32,294 bases of DNA from Paramacrobiotus richtersi (lineage: Eukaryota; Tardigrada; Eutardigrada; Parachela; Macrobiotidae). Below the pieces are notes generated by a model. The model was not told the DNA's origin. It worked only from the letters and a program-made list of their open reading frames with translations, and did no database searches. Position 1 is the stretch's first letter. Every line of letters starts with the position of its first letter. The stretch lies in assembly GCA_034698045.1 (NCBI GenBank), contig JAQGAU010000273.1, positions 1 to 32,294 on the forward strand, written 5' to 3'. Below, one piece after another: positions 10,891 to 21,219 of this stretch. The translations under genes were made by a program, and so were the position numbers.

Positions 10891-11892
10891 GCCAGTCTGT
10901 TTACGACGGCCAGTCCGCTGGCCTAAAGGGATCTTTCAGTCCAAATCCATGTTGTGCCTGCAGCATTATTGCGCGGGCTTTAACGGCTGCGGGGGGAAGT
11001 GTCCCTTTCCGGAGGCTTCAGCGGTCATGCGCTCTCTCAAAAATGGACGAAACGTTAAAGCTGTGCTACCATTCGTATCGTGATTAGTTTTTGTTAGAAC
11101 TGGACAAACTAGGGTGCTCCGTCGTGGAACCGAATTTTATGGCCACCGCTACCTGCTGTCTATTATATTTTGGTTTTTATAACAGCCTCAAATCCCACGT
11201 ACAACAAATCAGCAGACAAAGAACACTCAATAAGCATACTGCGCGTCAGCCCGCGCGTGTTCCCCCCTCTCTTGACGCCACGTCTATAAGCTTGTTATGT
11301 GAGCTTATCCGAATGAAAACAAAAGAAAAAGAGACACATCAAGTATCACAAACCAGGTGATATATCAGGCACTATCCTACGCCTCATGTCCCAGCAAAAC
11401 TTTTCTTTATAGCCGGAAGCCGGTCCTTCAGTTAGGGAGTTTGGGATTATTTCCAAAGCCTTCTGTTCATGCTTCCACGACAAGCGGATGGGATGTTTGA
11501 AGTTTAATGGCGAGTTTAGGTCAAATTTAGTAGCTGAAATGTTTTTTACCCGGGACACACTTTTTTGACATCTTTTTTGTTGTTGCACTTTTGCCTGAGA
11601 AGAGATAGCGAAAGACGATTCTGTTTGCCACAGATTGGCAGAGAAATACAGATGTAGGTGCCCGAACGTTCGATATATAACACTCGAGACGATATCATAT
11701 TGAATTTTAGGCGGCATGTAAAAGAATCAGCAAATTTGGGAGAGCAACCCGTTATTTGGGAGGACATGTGGTATAAGGTTTGAGTCGGTTGCGTTACCAT
11801 ACAGTGCACGAAGCAAAGAAAGATAAGTACGTTTTTGTAAAGTTGCACATAACAGTTACAGTCACATTGCTTCGGTACAAACAGCCCGGTTC
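10891..11892. other. Intergenic, no gene seen
   Basis: The stretch lies between the truncated family copy and the 3' end of the kinase gene. Open frames at 10872-11087, 11091-11360, 11346-11717 and 11546-11908 have no domain character. Part of it should be the 3' untranslated region of the minus-strand kinase gene, though no AATAAA on that strand was found close to the stop. Confidence 0.45.
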
Positions 11893-14852
11893 TCAGAAAG
11901 GCATACACCTGGTCAGTTTTCTAATCGCACTCTGTTTGTCGCCTTTTTGTGACTTATCCTTGAAATCGCACAGTTTCTTTAGGACTTCTTCTGCCGTACT
12001 TCTTTTGCGACACGCTGGTTCCAGACAGGTCCGTATTATATCAGCCATACTGCTTGGTATAGAAGGGTCAACAAACGGCACATACCCTTCTTTGAGCTTG
12101 AAAAGGAAGGTGTGCGCAGGAAAACGCTTGCGCCGGACTTTATCCACTCTAACTTTTTTACAACCAAGCAATCGATGCATCGAACTGGCATCGATTGTTT
12201 GTTTACAAAACCAGCGTCCTCTAATTCCATGGCAGCAGTCCATCAGGTCGAGAATAACACACCCAAGACTCCAAACGTCAATATGGAAGCCGATATTCTC
12301 GTCTGAGCGTTCTTCCTGGAAGGCCAACGCGACCATTTCTGGGGACATGTACGGTATCGTGCCTCGCAGACCCCGAAGCTCAACTGAGTTATTCGCATTT
12401 CTTCGAACGATGCCATCTAAGTCTCCCACTAACAACGTGAACTGATTATCAGCTCCGATTTTAATGAAAACGTTACTTGGCTTTAGATCTCCGTGGACGA
12501 ACCCGTTCTGATGAATTGCGGTCAACCCACTTGTGATCTGTGCAGCGTAATCCACAGCTTCGTTTACGGTCACGTTAAGCAGTCTGTCTGTAGTGGGGCT
12601 GCATAACGATGTCTGCTGCTTTAGGAATGAACAAAGGTCACCACCTGCAATCGCATCAAAGCAACTTGTAGTAGTGGCAGAAGGTTTATTGTCTTAAAAC
12701 CGCCAGGCTAGTCTGCTTCACGGTCAAGACATTTACGCCCAAAATAAAAATTCTGAATACGATAGTAAAGCTTGCAACTGTCGGGCAGATCTCACAAGTT
12801 CGTATTACTAATCTCTGTGTAATTGTGATTATGAGATTGTGAGATACCTTAAGTAATTGTTTATTACAGCAAGGTAATTTTTGATAAAATCGCAAATTAT
12901 GGTGGAGCTTACCTGCACAGTAATCCATCATGAAGTCCACTGCTATTCCGCTTAATAGTTTATTAATCGTGATTTTATGGTATGCGACCAGATTTGGGTT
13001 TTTGATCTGCAGCAACGCGCCCCATCGCTCCTTTGTTGCTCCCCATAACTGGTCACTTCTCAGCCGCCTCATTTTTAGCGCATCCAGAACAACCTCCTTA
13101 ACTGCAACTACATCGCTCCCCGCGTAATCCCCAAACTCCGTGATATTTGCTTTGTAGACTGTGCCAAAGCCACCTTGGCCAATGTAATCACCAGGATATT
13201 GGTAACTGTAGCTACAAGAACACCCCAGTGTTTCGTTCATCTGCGTGTGAATTTTCTCGTCTCTGGACATGTCGTCCAAAATGGAGGCGATACTATTACT
13301 CGTGATAATATTATCACTATTATTATCACACCAGTAATCGCCACTGCTGCCGTAAATGTCCACCAGTTTGTTTGCCAGTTGCTCGGCGGAAAGTCTATGA
13401 CTGCGGTCTCTTGCGAAACATTCAAACAGAATCCATTTCAAGTCTCTCGGTATGGATCCGGGCACCCAAGGCGCATACCCTGTCGCTATGCGGCTTACCG
13501 AATTGTCAGTACTCAGAGTTGTGTTCGTCTCTCTGAATTCTAACCCTGCACAATATTTGGTTCCTCCGAAACAACATTTGGCTAACTGCAGAATAATGCA
13601 ACCCAATGACCAAATGTCAGTTTCCCGGCCAATTTCTGGTATCTCATGAGGACAAACGATTGCTCCAGCCATTTCTGGGGACATGTACGAGAGACGTTCG
13701 TGGAGAGCCGTCATCTCAATCAAGCCGCTGCTGCTTCCACTAAGAGTAGTACTAGAATGCAACGAGGCAATTTTTACGCGGCTGTACTCTCTCGTCAATA
13801 GGCGTGGGTCCACTAATACTGCTCTAGGTGTTAAGGTGCCGTGAATAATGTTGTTTCTATGCAAATACTCCAAACCGTTGGCCAGCTCTCTTGATAAATC
13901 CAGTACGAGACTTTGTCTTAGCTTTGCATCACGGCCAGAAAGTTCGCGCATAACTGTATCCAAGTCCATCATCCCTGCGGTTAGAAAGCACAGAAGACAG
14001 TTTGAATCGCTCTGTAGCATTCTTATGCAACAGACTGATCAATTTAAACCGAACAGTCCCGAGCACGTTTGCGCCCAAGTACAGTAAAACCTCCGTAGTA
14101 TCTCCGCCCTCCCGTTCAGCGAAATCTACGGAGGTGTATACTTTGTAGGGTGTCCCCCCTCAGGGACGGGGTGGGGGACGACGGAATAATTTAGCATTTT
14201 TTCGATTTTTAGTGAAATCCTTGAACTAAGTCTGCGGCGCATGCCGGTGCAACAAAAATCGTACACTATACAGAGTTGTATACGCTATGGAGGTGTACGT
14301 ATACTACGGCAGGTTTTACTGTACATAAACCTTATTGGTGGGAATTTTTACTCAAAGTGCGCTAGGCGCTATCACATTTCCTGTTCTTAAACTGGGGACT
14401 CAATCAACTTGTTGCTGACAAACTTCTACCGTTGTAAACAATATCGTGCATAAAAAGCAAAATCATACGTAGATATGGTGCGTGATGTTTCAGATTGTAC
14501 CTTCAAAATAGTCCATTATAAAATCTGCAATTACGCCTTTTCTTAACTGCGACGTTCCAACACAAATCTTGTGATATGATACGACGTTTCTATGCTTTAG
14601 ACGAGATAGCTTTTTCCAGCGGTCCAAATATTTTTCAGGGTACATGAATTCGCTTCCCCACTCCTCTGAAATCAGCCGTTTTACCGCAACAGTCTCGGTT
14701 TCTTTTTCCAGATGTTCGCCGTTGTCCCAACTTCCTTTATACACGTTACCGTCTGATCCTTGTGCGACAAGATCTTTTTTGTCAAATGCATAGGGAAGCT
14801 CCGAACCGAACGTTGCGATGATTTTAACATTGTCTTGCCGCTGTAGTTCCAT
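11893..14852 (-). CDS. Tandem pseudokinase-kinase protein (three exons, 721 aa)
   Basis: Exons are 14852-14501, 13974-12913 and 12644-11893; both introns are phase 1. Domain 1 has a glycine loop (GSDGNV, residues 32-37), VAVK lysine 58, then IIHGTLTP at 160-167 in place of HRDLKP, no DFG, but YMSPEM (214-219) and DIWSLG (237-242). It therefore lacks the catalytic aspartate and the metal-binding DFG and should be a pseudokinase. Domain 2 has GQGGFGTV (383-390), VAVK lysine 410, VHGDLKPSN with Asp 524 and Asn 529, GDLDG with Asp 546 at the DFG position, YMSPEM and DVWSLG. It keeps the key residues, though DFG reads DLD, and may be active. The second intron falls at the same place in domain 2 as the first does in domain 1 (after DYFEG and DYCAG), so the halves arose by internal duplication. 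It is a serine/threonine-type kinase of uncertain subfamily. A pogo-like MITE lies in intron 1. Confidence 0.9.
14082..14321. mobile_element. Pogo/Tigger-like MITE, 240 bp
   Basis: The ends are CAGTAAAACCTCCGTAGTA on the left and, as reverse complement on the right, CAGTAAAACCTGCCGTAGTA. TA lies immediately outside both ends (14080-14081 and 14322-14323), as expected for a Tc1/mariner-superfamily insertion. The TIR start resembles pogo/Tigger ends (CAGT.AAACCTC). There is no coding capacity, so the element is non-autonomous. It lies in intron 1 of the tandem kinase gene. Confidence 0.85.
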
Positions 14853-15967
14853 TTCGGCAGATAATGATCATTAGCCCTCATGGAAAATTCAGAGTTAGAC
14901 AACTTCCATAATCCTGATACGTTTAGAGAAGCATTTGCATGGATATAATTCCCGACCAGTTTCTAAGATTAGCAATGGCATAAAACTGGCTATTGCTGCA
15001 ACGGCTATTTACTTATTGTATAAATCAGCTACTGCTCTGGAAGTGTTTCCCGCAGCACCGTACCCTTCAGTCGGAATTGCCAGTGTAAAAGGGCCGCGTA
15101 CCTCGCATGGAAAATGATAAGAGCTTAGTCGTTATCAGACGATGTACTTAGTGGTGCCTGTGCATACAGTGCAATGCCACAGCCATGCAGTAAAACAAGC
15201 TTTAGACGAGTCACTGTATCTGTGCAGATGTTTACTCTGATAACTACATACTATCAACTAGACAGCCCTTTGCACTGTTCCTTTCTGGAGGAATTATTGC
15301 GGGATTGGCATTCTAGCAGAAACGTTAATCAGGATTCAGAAGGCGATACATCTACTATTCTAATATCTGCTGTGTTTTTCACTCTGATAGGAGAGTAACT
15401 TGAAACTTGAAGATGTCAGCAAGATCAGTAGCAAGTGGACTGCCATGGTATGGACTATGGAGGAATTCTGTGACTAGACCAGCAGTAGCTAGCAGACAAG
15501 GCTTCTTTTTAATACGGTACAATGTAAACAGTTTCGAGTAGCGTGAACTGTTTTGGTCTGTGCTGCATTTAGAACAAACATCTGTGCCGTTAACATAGTT
15601 TATGCGAAGGTATCAGCAGTGAAGGTTTGTACCTAAACACAGTCACAATGCCTAGCACAAACCTTTTCAGTGTTATTGACAAGTGTTTCGAAGCAAAATG
15701 GTAAACAGACAAATATTCTGCCGGCTACAAGTGTTCGCGTCTATTACATGCGTTACTTGTCGAGCACCAGCAAAACCGGTACATTTCTGCTGTAAGTTCC
15801 TTTAGCGCAGGAGCTAATTGAACGTCTGCGCACACTGGCGCTTAAAAGGCTGGACCTGCATCCACGCAAACGGGTCTATAAATTGCAATAACTGGGTTGG
15901 TGAAAATTATCTGCCTCTTGTTTGGATATGCTCTAAAGTGAAGGAGTGTGGGTCATTATCAGATTCT
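14853..15967. other. Region between divergent kinase copies
   Basis: It separates the minus-strand kinase gene from the leader of the plus-strand orphan copy. Bases 15950-15976 (GGTCATTATCAGATTC, then GTCGAAATGG) resemble the 5' leader of the intact gene at about 14852-14875 (minus strand ATCATTATCTGCCGAAATGG), so the duplication included sequence upstream of the start codon. Small open frames at 14935-15117 and 15174-15398 look like chance. Promoters for both copies are expected here but none is visible. Confidence 0.5.
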
Positions 15968-15976
15968 GTCGAAATG

Positions 15977-16093
15977 GGCAGGGTCTAAAACCTGGCTATG
16001 GCAATTGCCACTGGCTATGGCAACTGGCAATGGCAACGCCTTTTTGGCAACGCCAGTGCTAAAACCTGGCATCGCCAGGATAAAACCTGGCGA
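15977..16093 (+). repeat. Left terminal inverted repeat
   Basis: It begins GGCAGGGTCTAAAACCTGGC and is itself internally repetitive: AAAACCTGGC occurs three times, CTGGCTATGGCAA twice, and GGCAACGCC twice around TTTTT. The right-hand copy is its reverse complement. Confidence 0.92.
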
Positions 16094-17062
16094 AATTATG
16101 TTATCGAGTTGCTCGCAAATCTCATGCATCGTCAGGAAGGTTCCGGTACCACAACATTCTGCCACAACCATAACAGCAAAATTATATGATTTTCGATAGG
16201 CAACTATGATTCTAGAGTCAGGATACGGCTGCGCTGCATGAGAAAAGTTGTCTACATCATTGACTACGCTGAAACACAGTACCATAATTCGTCAGCATCA
16301 CGACTTGTTCTGTTCTGCTGTAGACAAGCGCACGTACGATGCAACACAAGATGCAGTCGCGTAGAAACCGTTATGTTACTTTTTATTGTACATCGTGCCA
16401 TTTCGTTTGCACATAACAGATATCTATCTACATGCAAGCAAGGATATTTTCAGCACGTGCACGCACGTCCTGTATGTCCGCCCGCGTACATTTCCTGAAG
16501 ATAAAGAACCATTTAATTGAGCAATCCATTTAACGTATTTTCACTGTTACCCCAGCACAGACCAAGCTCAGCCGTTCACAGTTAGCCAAAATATATAGCC
16601 TTCACTTGCTTTGGGCATTTACGCCAGTACATTTTTTGGTTTCATTACGCGTCGATCAGCTGGACTATGAAACAGCAAATATAAATTATCATATTTCTAA
16701 TAACTGTTTAGTATCTGCTGCATAACATTCGTACGCTGTACATTGACGCAACAGTGATGTGGTAATAATAAAGCCCATTAACTAATTTTAGCATTATCAC
16801 AGTGCTAAATGCTACCAGTTTCTATTTGCTGATTTTACTGTGCTCTATGGTAACTGTGGAAGTATGTTAATGAATGATCACCATGGTCATTCGTCCCAAT
16901 TTATGCCAAGTTTTCGCTTATATTGTTGTAACCAAACCCAGCACCTTTAAGTTGGAAGCATGTAAATGTGAACTGTTGTAAACAGGAAAACAAGCTAGCA
17001 TTTGTGGTTTACTCAGTAAACAGTAACTGTTTCTATCTGGTCAGTTGTTCTTCTGTAGTAAT

Positions 17063-17117
17063 TCAAGAGCATATTCAATCCCACATGACTGTGGGAATGG
17101 ATTAAATATGCTCTTGA
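17063..17117. repeat. Foldback inside the transposon
   Basis: The arms start TCAAGAGCATATT and end AATATGCTCTTGA, with an inner CCCACA/TGTGGG pair around a short loop. It could be a tiny nested MITE or a structural part of the element. Confidence 0.7.
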
Positions 17118-17380
17118 GTAATTTTGTAACGACGGTATTCGTCGGCAGTTAGGCAGTAATGTTTGATGTGGCATTTTCCGCGTTATGGTTCAAAGTGTTT
17201 AGATACATATAACTTATGTTCTGGTGGTAATTTTACGTGCTTCATGCGCAGTATTAACACAGATTAATAAGCGTGTCTTCGAAATTATAAGCTGATAACA
17301 TAGTGCAATATGTAGCTGTTTTTTAAGCAGACGATGCGTGCAACAGAGCGAAGCGGTCAATGCATAGAGCGCAGCCATTA

Positions 17381-17497
17381 TCGCCAGGTTTTATCCTGGC
17401 GATGCCAGGTTTTAGCACTGGCGTTGCCAAAAAGGCGTTGCCATTGCTAGTTGCCATAGCCAGTGGCAACTGCCATAGCCAGGTTTTAGACCCTGCC
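17381..17497 (-). repeat. Right terminal inverted repeat
   Basis: This is the reverse complement of 15977-16093 with two differences by eye (GTTGCC for ATTGCC, and TAGC for TGGC, read on the element's strand). It ends GGTTTTAGACCCTGCC directly against the target duplication. Confidence 0.92.
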
Positions 17498-17503
17498 GTC
17501 GAA

Positions 17504-17840
17504 ATGGAACTGGAAGGGCAAGAGAATTTCCAAATTAGTGCAGCCTTCGGATCGACGCTTGGCTACGCATTGGAAAGAAATGATATCATCGCACGAGGAA
17601 TATTTGGTAACATTTATAAAGCGAGCGTAGTTAGCCGTGGGAATCTGGAGAAAGAAACCGACGTTGTGGCCGTAAAACGCGTAATTCTGAACAAGAAGAT
17701 GGTAGGCAAGTCATTAAAGCGCTGGGAGACGCTGCCGTTCCTAAAGCACGAAAACGTCCTGTCTTATCACAAGATTTGTATTGGGATGTCGCAGTTGCGA
17801 AGCGTTGTGCCTGTGGATTTTGTAATGGACTATTGTCAAG
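17504..17840 (+). pseudogene. Orphan kinase N-lobe exon, paralogue of exon 1 of the tandem kinase
   Basis: ATG at 17504 opens 112 codons plus one base, ending at a GT donor (GTAGCA) at 17841. The product parallels exon 1 of the tandem kinase: MELEGQ against MELQRQ, a glycine loop ARGIFGNIYKA, the VVAVKR lysine, LSYHKICIGMSQLR, and FVMDYCQ at the same phase-1 splice point. No exon with a catalytic loop, DFG or SPE motif follows before 18750, so a complete kinase cannot be made here. The start codon overlaps the 9-base target duplication of the transposon, which separates this exon from its original leader at about 15950. It is therefore probably a dead partial duplicate, or at most a short transcript encoding only an N-lobe. 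Confidence 0.8.
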
Positions 17841-18749
17841 GTAGCAAATGTTACCGTATTTGTGATTGTATGAAGTACACATACTCAGAATTTTGCCAGC
17901 GGCAGCAACAAACCAGGTGTGTCCACAGAAAAGGAACGAAACCACACTAACCGTACTTATCAGCAGACAAGCAAGTTCATTGTCGACGTTATAATGATCG
18001 CGGTTTACCCTGATTTTACGGCTCCGTTTTAAAACACGGAACACGAGCGGACCCAGTCGTCCCCAGCAAACTTTTCCCGGGACATTCTGCACGTATTTGT
18101 ACGGGATCTAACGAGAAACGAATCATGAGAGCTGGGCTAGCAAATACGAGTTTTTGTCATGAAAACTGAGCAACGTGGAGCCGCTGTAAAATTTAATTTC
18201 CCACGCACCACAGAAGCAATACACACAATCATACTGCCGTTGTGTATACTTCGACGAGAATGTCATTTCTGCGACTTACACTTTATATGCAAATTCCGTA
18301 TTTCAATACATAGCAGAGCAGAGCAATAAGAGAACTCTAACAAACACCAGTACAGGAGCTCCTGTACTTATCTGCTACGGAGATTCTGTTAATCTGATTT
18401 ATCATTTTATGGTGTTTTGGTGTTTTGGTGCATCGTGATATACATGTATACCGGTATTTGTATTGGCTGACCAGGAAGTTTGCACAGGAGGTGCAGAAGT
18501 GCTTGTACGAAAAGTATGAGTTGCTGAAATAATTTTGTCTTCCAAGCGTGTTACCGGTGAATTAGAAACAAAGATTGAAATAAAAGATAAGGTTGCTCTC
18601 TCTCTTACCGCTCACTATCGTTCTGATCTGCGCAATCATTCGGCGAACTTTCGCATTGGATGAACCAACAGTACGAGTGAACTCTGTCCAATGCATGCTT
18701 GTCATGCACCGTATTCTGGCGGGGAAATGCTATAATCATTGCTACGGTG
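17841..18749. other. Intergenic, no gene seen
   Basis: It holds no kinase C-lobe and no other recognisable exon. It contains a 20-base perfect palindrome at 18349-18368 and a short GGTGTTTT tandem repeat near 18411-18430. A hydrophobic, cysteine-rich open frame at 18593-18808 lacks an ATG and runs into the family pseudogene. Confidence 0.5.
18349..18368. repeat. Perfect 20-bp palindrome
   Basis: AGTACAGGAGCTCCTGTACT is its own reverse complement. It could be a dimeric protein-binding site or a chance sequence. Confidence 0.8.
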
Positions 18750-19640
18750 TTTTCCTTGACGTGTGCCTACAGTGTGCGGCAGGTGCACCAATAACTGGGT
18801 ATAGGTAAAGGATCACTCATTACGTAACGCGGTCGGGGAAAGCTTCTGAATTCGTTTATTTGCAGACCAGAGTACACTGCGATCGCCAGCCAATCAAGTT
18901 TAATCGACGATAACTCGGGAAGACAAGTCACCGGAAGTAAGCAGTTTATCCAGTTTCCCCGTGAGATACAGAATCTTTACATTCGTGTCACAGATTGTAG
19001 GATAACATTCAACAGCGTAAAACTGTTTTTTTCTTCCCAGTAAGTAACCTAGCGTGACGCAAAGTTGGACCATATTCCACGCTTCCGCCGTCTTAGGCGG
19101 TATACGCAGGAATGATTGCGCTGCGCCGGAGGTACGAGGTATCCAACAGCGGTTCTATGAACTTGGATGCCCTACAGGTGACAGAATGTTGGAATGTGCT
19201 CATATGTCAAATAAAACTGGAACCACAACCTTGAGCATTCGTAGACAGTTTCATTGTAGATTCGCAATGCTTCGTATAGAAAAAATTCCCAGTGAATTAC
19301 TTTTTGTTCAAGAAATATACCGTCTGTGGCATAAGGCCGACTACATAGCGATGAATCGGGGGTACCTTCTCAGTAGGTTCTGAGCATATATGTCCCAGTA
19401 CGACAGGGCATGCAGGTGAATTACCACTGGCAGATCCGTGAAGTGTGGACCGTTTGCACCGGACGCATCTATGAGCAGTAGCCGGGGATTTCGCAATGCC
19501 ACAACAACCGAAGTCAATTTAATCGCTCGGCAATTGACCGACAACTAATATGTAATCTTTTTAATCTTTTCAGAACTGAAATACTACACATACCTTTGAA
19601 ATGAGCAACAACCGAAACCACCAAACTTCTGCACGGTTTT
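18750..19640 (-). pseudogene. Middle fragment of the FMRP-like/leucine-rich gene family
   Basis: Reading the minus strand: the tail of exon 1 (VVAHFK, ending with AAAG before GTATGT near 19600), an intact exon 2 at 19468-19366 (103 bases, exactly as in both intact paralogues, with LPVVIHLHALSYWDIYAQ), an intron, and exon 3 from 19171 downward (ASKFIEPLLDT). Exon 3 carries an in-frame stop soon after SAIIPAY, and homology fades near 18750-18800, so the C-terminal half and last exon are missing. The first exon is also absent except for its end. This is a decayed partial copy retaining its introns. Its splice sites helped to confirm the exon structure of the intact genes. Confidence 0.85.
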
Positions 19641-21219
19641 CTTTTGCTTACAATTAGTTCGTTCAGCTCCAGGATGTTTTAATCGGTGCGGTTTCATCGG
19701 TGGTTGTGTGATTTTGGGCAGAACTTTCCTTGATTGCATTTCCCTTCGGATTAAATGTCGATGCTCTTCTGACCTTTAGAGAGTTTCACTTTGATCGGTG
19801 GTTTTGAACGCTGGGTCAGATATATATCCAGTACCATTTTGGTTGAAACGACAGCGATCGATCGAATCAGCGAACATGAAAGAAGTTTGCTCCGGAGATT
19901 TTGTCTAGTTTCATGGTCAGGTTAATTGTTAAATTGTTTAAAATTAAATTGTTTTCCCAGCAACAGATATAGAAATTGAGTGGATACCGTTGTGCATGAT
20001 GATTTCTGGCCAAAATACTGAGAACACTTCGAACTGATTAAGTGCTACCGTTTTGCATTATTAGCTATCAGAAAATAGTACTCGCACCGTAGCAGGTCAT
20101 GTGGATCGAGCTATTGCTGTTTGGGTGTTTCTATTGTCCCGATTATAGAATGCCGTTATGAACTCGGCCTACGTGATACGTGTGTATTATCAATAGAAAC
20201 ATATCCGGTGTGCGTGCGGAGCATGAGTAGCTTTGTACAATTGTGTGGCAGTGTTAATAAACATGGGATGTCTGATACCATTTTACATGGGAACTTGTAG
20301 TTGTTTTGCACGATCATCAATATTGTGTCTCTGTCGATTCCCGATACAACCCAACGTTATGGCTTTATTATTGTATTACGCTTTTTGAATGTTTTGATGG
20401 CGCAGTTCAGATACAGAAGACAATCTCAACCAAAATGCAATAAAATCAAGTGAATAAGTTTGTTGGAATACGTACGGCATTGAAGCTACAAGTACACTTT
20501 TAACTTTTAAAAGTGTACTTAAGCTGTGCAGTACGACAATAAATGAAGTTTTTTAATTTAGCAGCAACCAGCATCGATACAAGTCGATCGGCTGTCACCG
20601 GTTTGTAAAACTATCGGTACTTCAATGTAACATACAGGTAATAATTTCTAGTTTATACAGTATCCATTGTAGACTTAATTCGATCAGCCGCTGCAGTGGC
20701 CAGTGGCCACAGTCCCACAGAACAACTACCTAACGTACTCGTCCATCTCAGGTCAACGCATTCGATGAATACGGAATCCGCGTCCATTGAGAATCACGGA
20801 TCACTGTGAGATCAGCATGGCAGATAAGGCAGACAGGAGGGGGCAAGTGCGATCAGTACAGCACAGCCGGCAACAGCATTCTATCAGGAGCCGATGTACG
20901 TACTACTGCGGATATCGGGTCCAAACTGTAAACAATCGGATGAATCACATACCTGCACGACAGCAAACAGATTTCTTTGGACGAGTTGGATGCCTCCTTG
21001 CCGAGTTTACACTTCTTCCGAAACCGTAATCCGTCAGGTTACGCAGTCAGATTATCACGATTCTTTCGCAATTTTTTCGTGGATGCGCGTTGAGAGATTT
21101 TAGAGAGACATTAATAAGTGCTCACTCGCAGCTTTGCCAAATTCCCTTGCCCCGCGTTTTGTGCACTGTTAATTTTCTCGTCCTGCCTGGAGAACTCTTC
21201 AGATAATATCATAATAATC
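19641..21219. other. Intergenic region upstream of the Kelch gene
   Basis: No gene is recognised. Open frames at 20787-21029 and 20894-21103 have no domain character. A long-stem hairpin lies at 20490-20520. The promoter and 5' untranslated region of the Kelch gene must lie in the final part; no TATA element stands out. Confidence 0.5.
20490..20520. repeat. Perfect 14-bp-arm hairpin
   Basis: AAGTACACTTTTAA and TTAAAAGTGTACTT are separated by three bases (CTT). A small MITE remnant or an extrudable cruciform are possible; the arms are too short for a typical miRNA precursor. Confidence 0.85.

Larger units (their letters stand above)
15977..17497. mobile_element. Non-autonomous DNA transposon with 117-bp TIRs (Mutator-like?)
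   Basis: The element is 1,521 bp with terminal inverted repeats at 15977-16093 and 17381-17497, which I count as differing at 2 of 117 positions. It is flanked by a 9-base direct repeat GTCGAAATG (15968-15976 and 17498-17506), a target-site duplication. Long TIRs with 9-base duplications are typical of Mutator-like elements; Merlin types (8-9 bases, ends starting GG) are an alternative. The interior has no transposase-like frame. The near identity of the TIRs implies a recent insertion. It landed on the start codon of the kinase copy that follows. Confidence 0.9.

Noticed and set aside
11780-12445. 221-codon plus-strand open frame
   Set aside because: It is antisense to the catalytic exon of the tandem kinase, whose motifs are unmistakable on the other strand.
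16238-16290. Transposon interior resembling the end of family exon 1 (FSVVNDV against FSVINDV)
   Set aside because: The match covers only about 25 bases with several differences; too short to claim gene capture.
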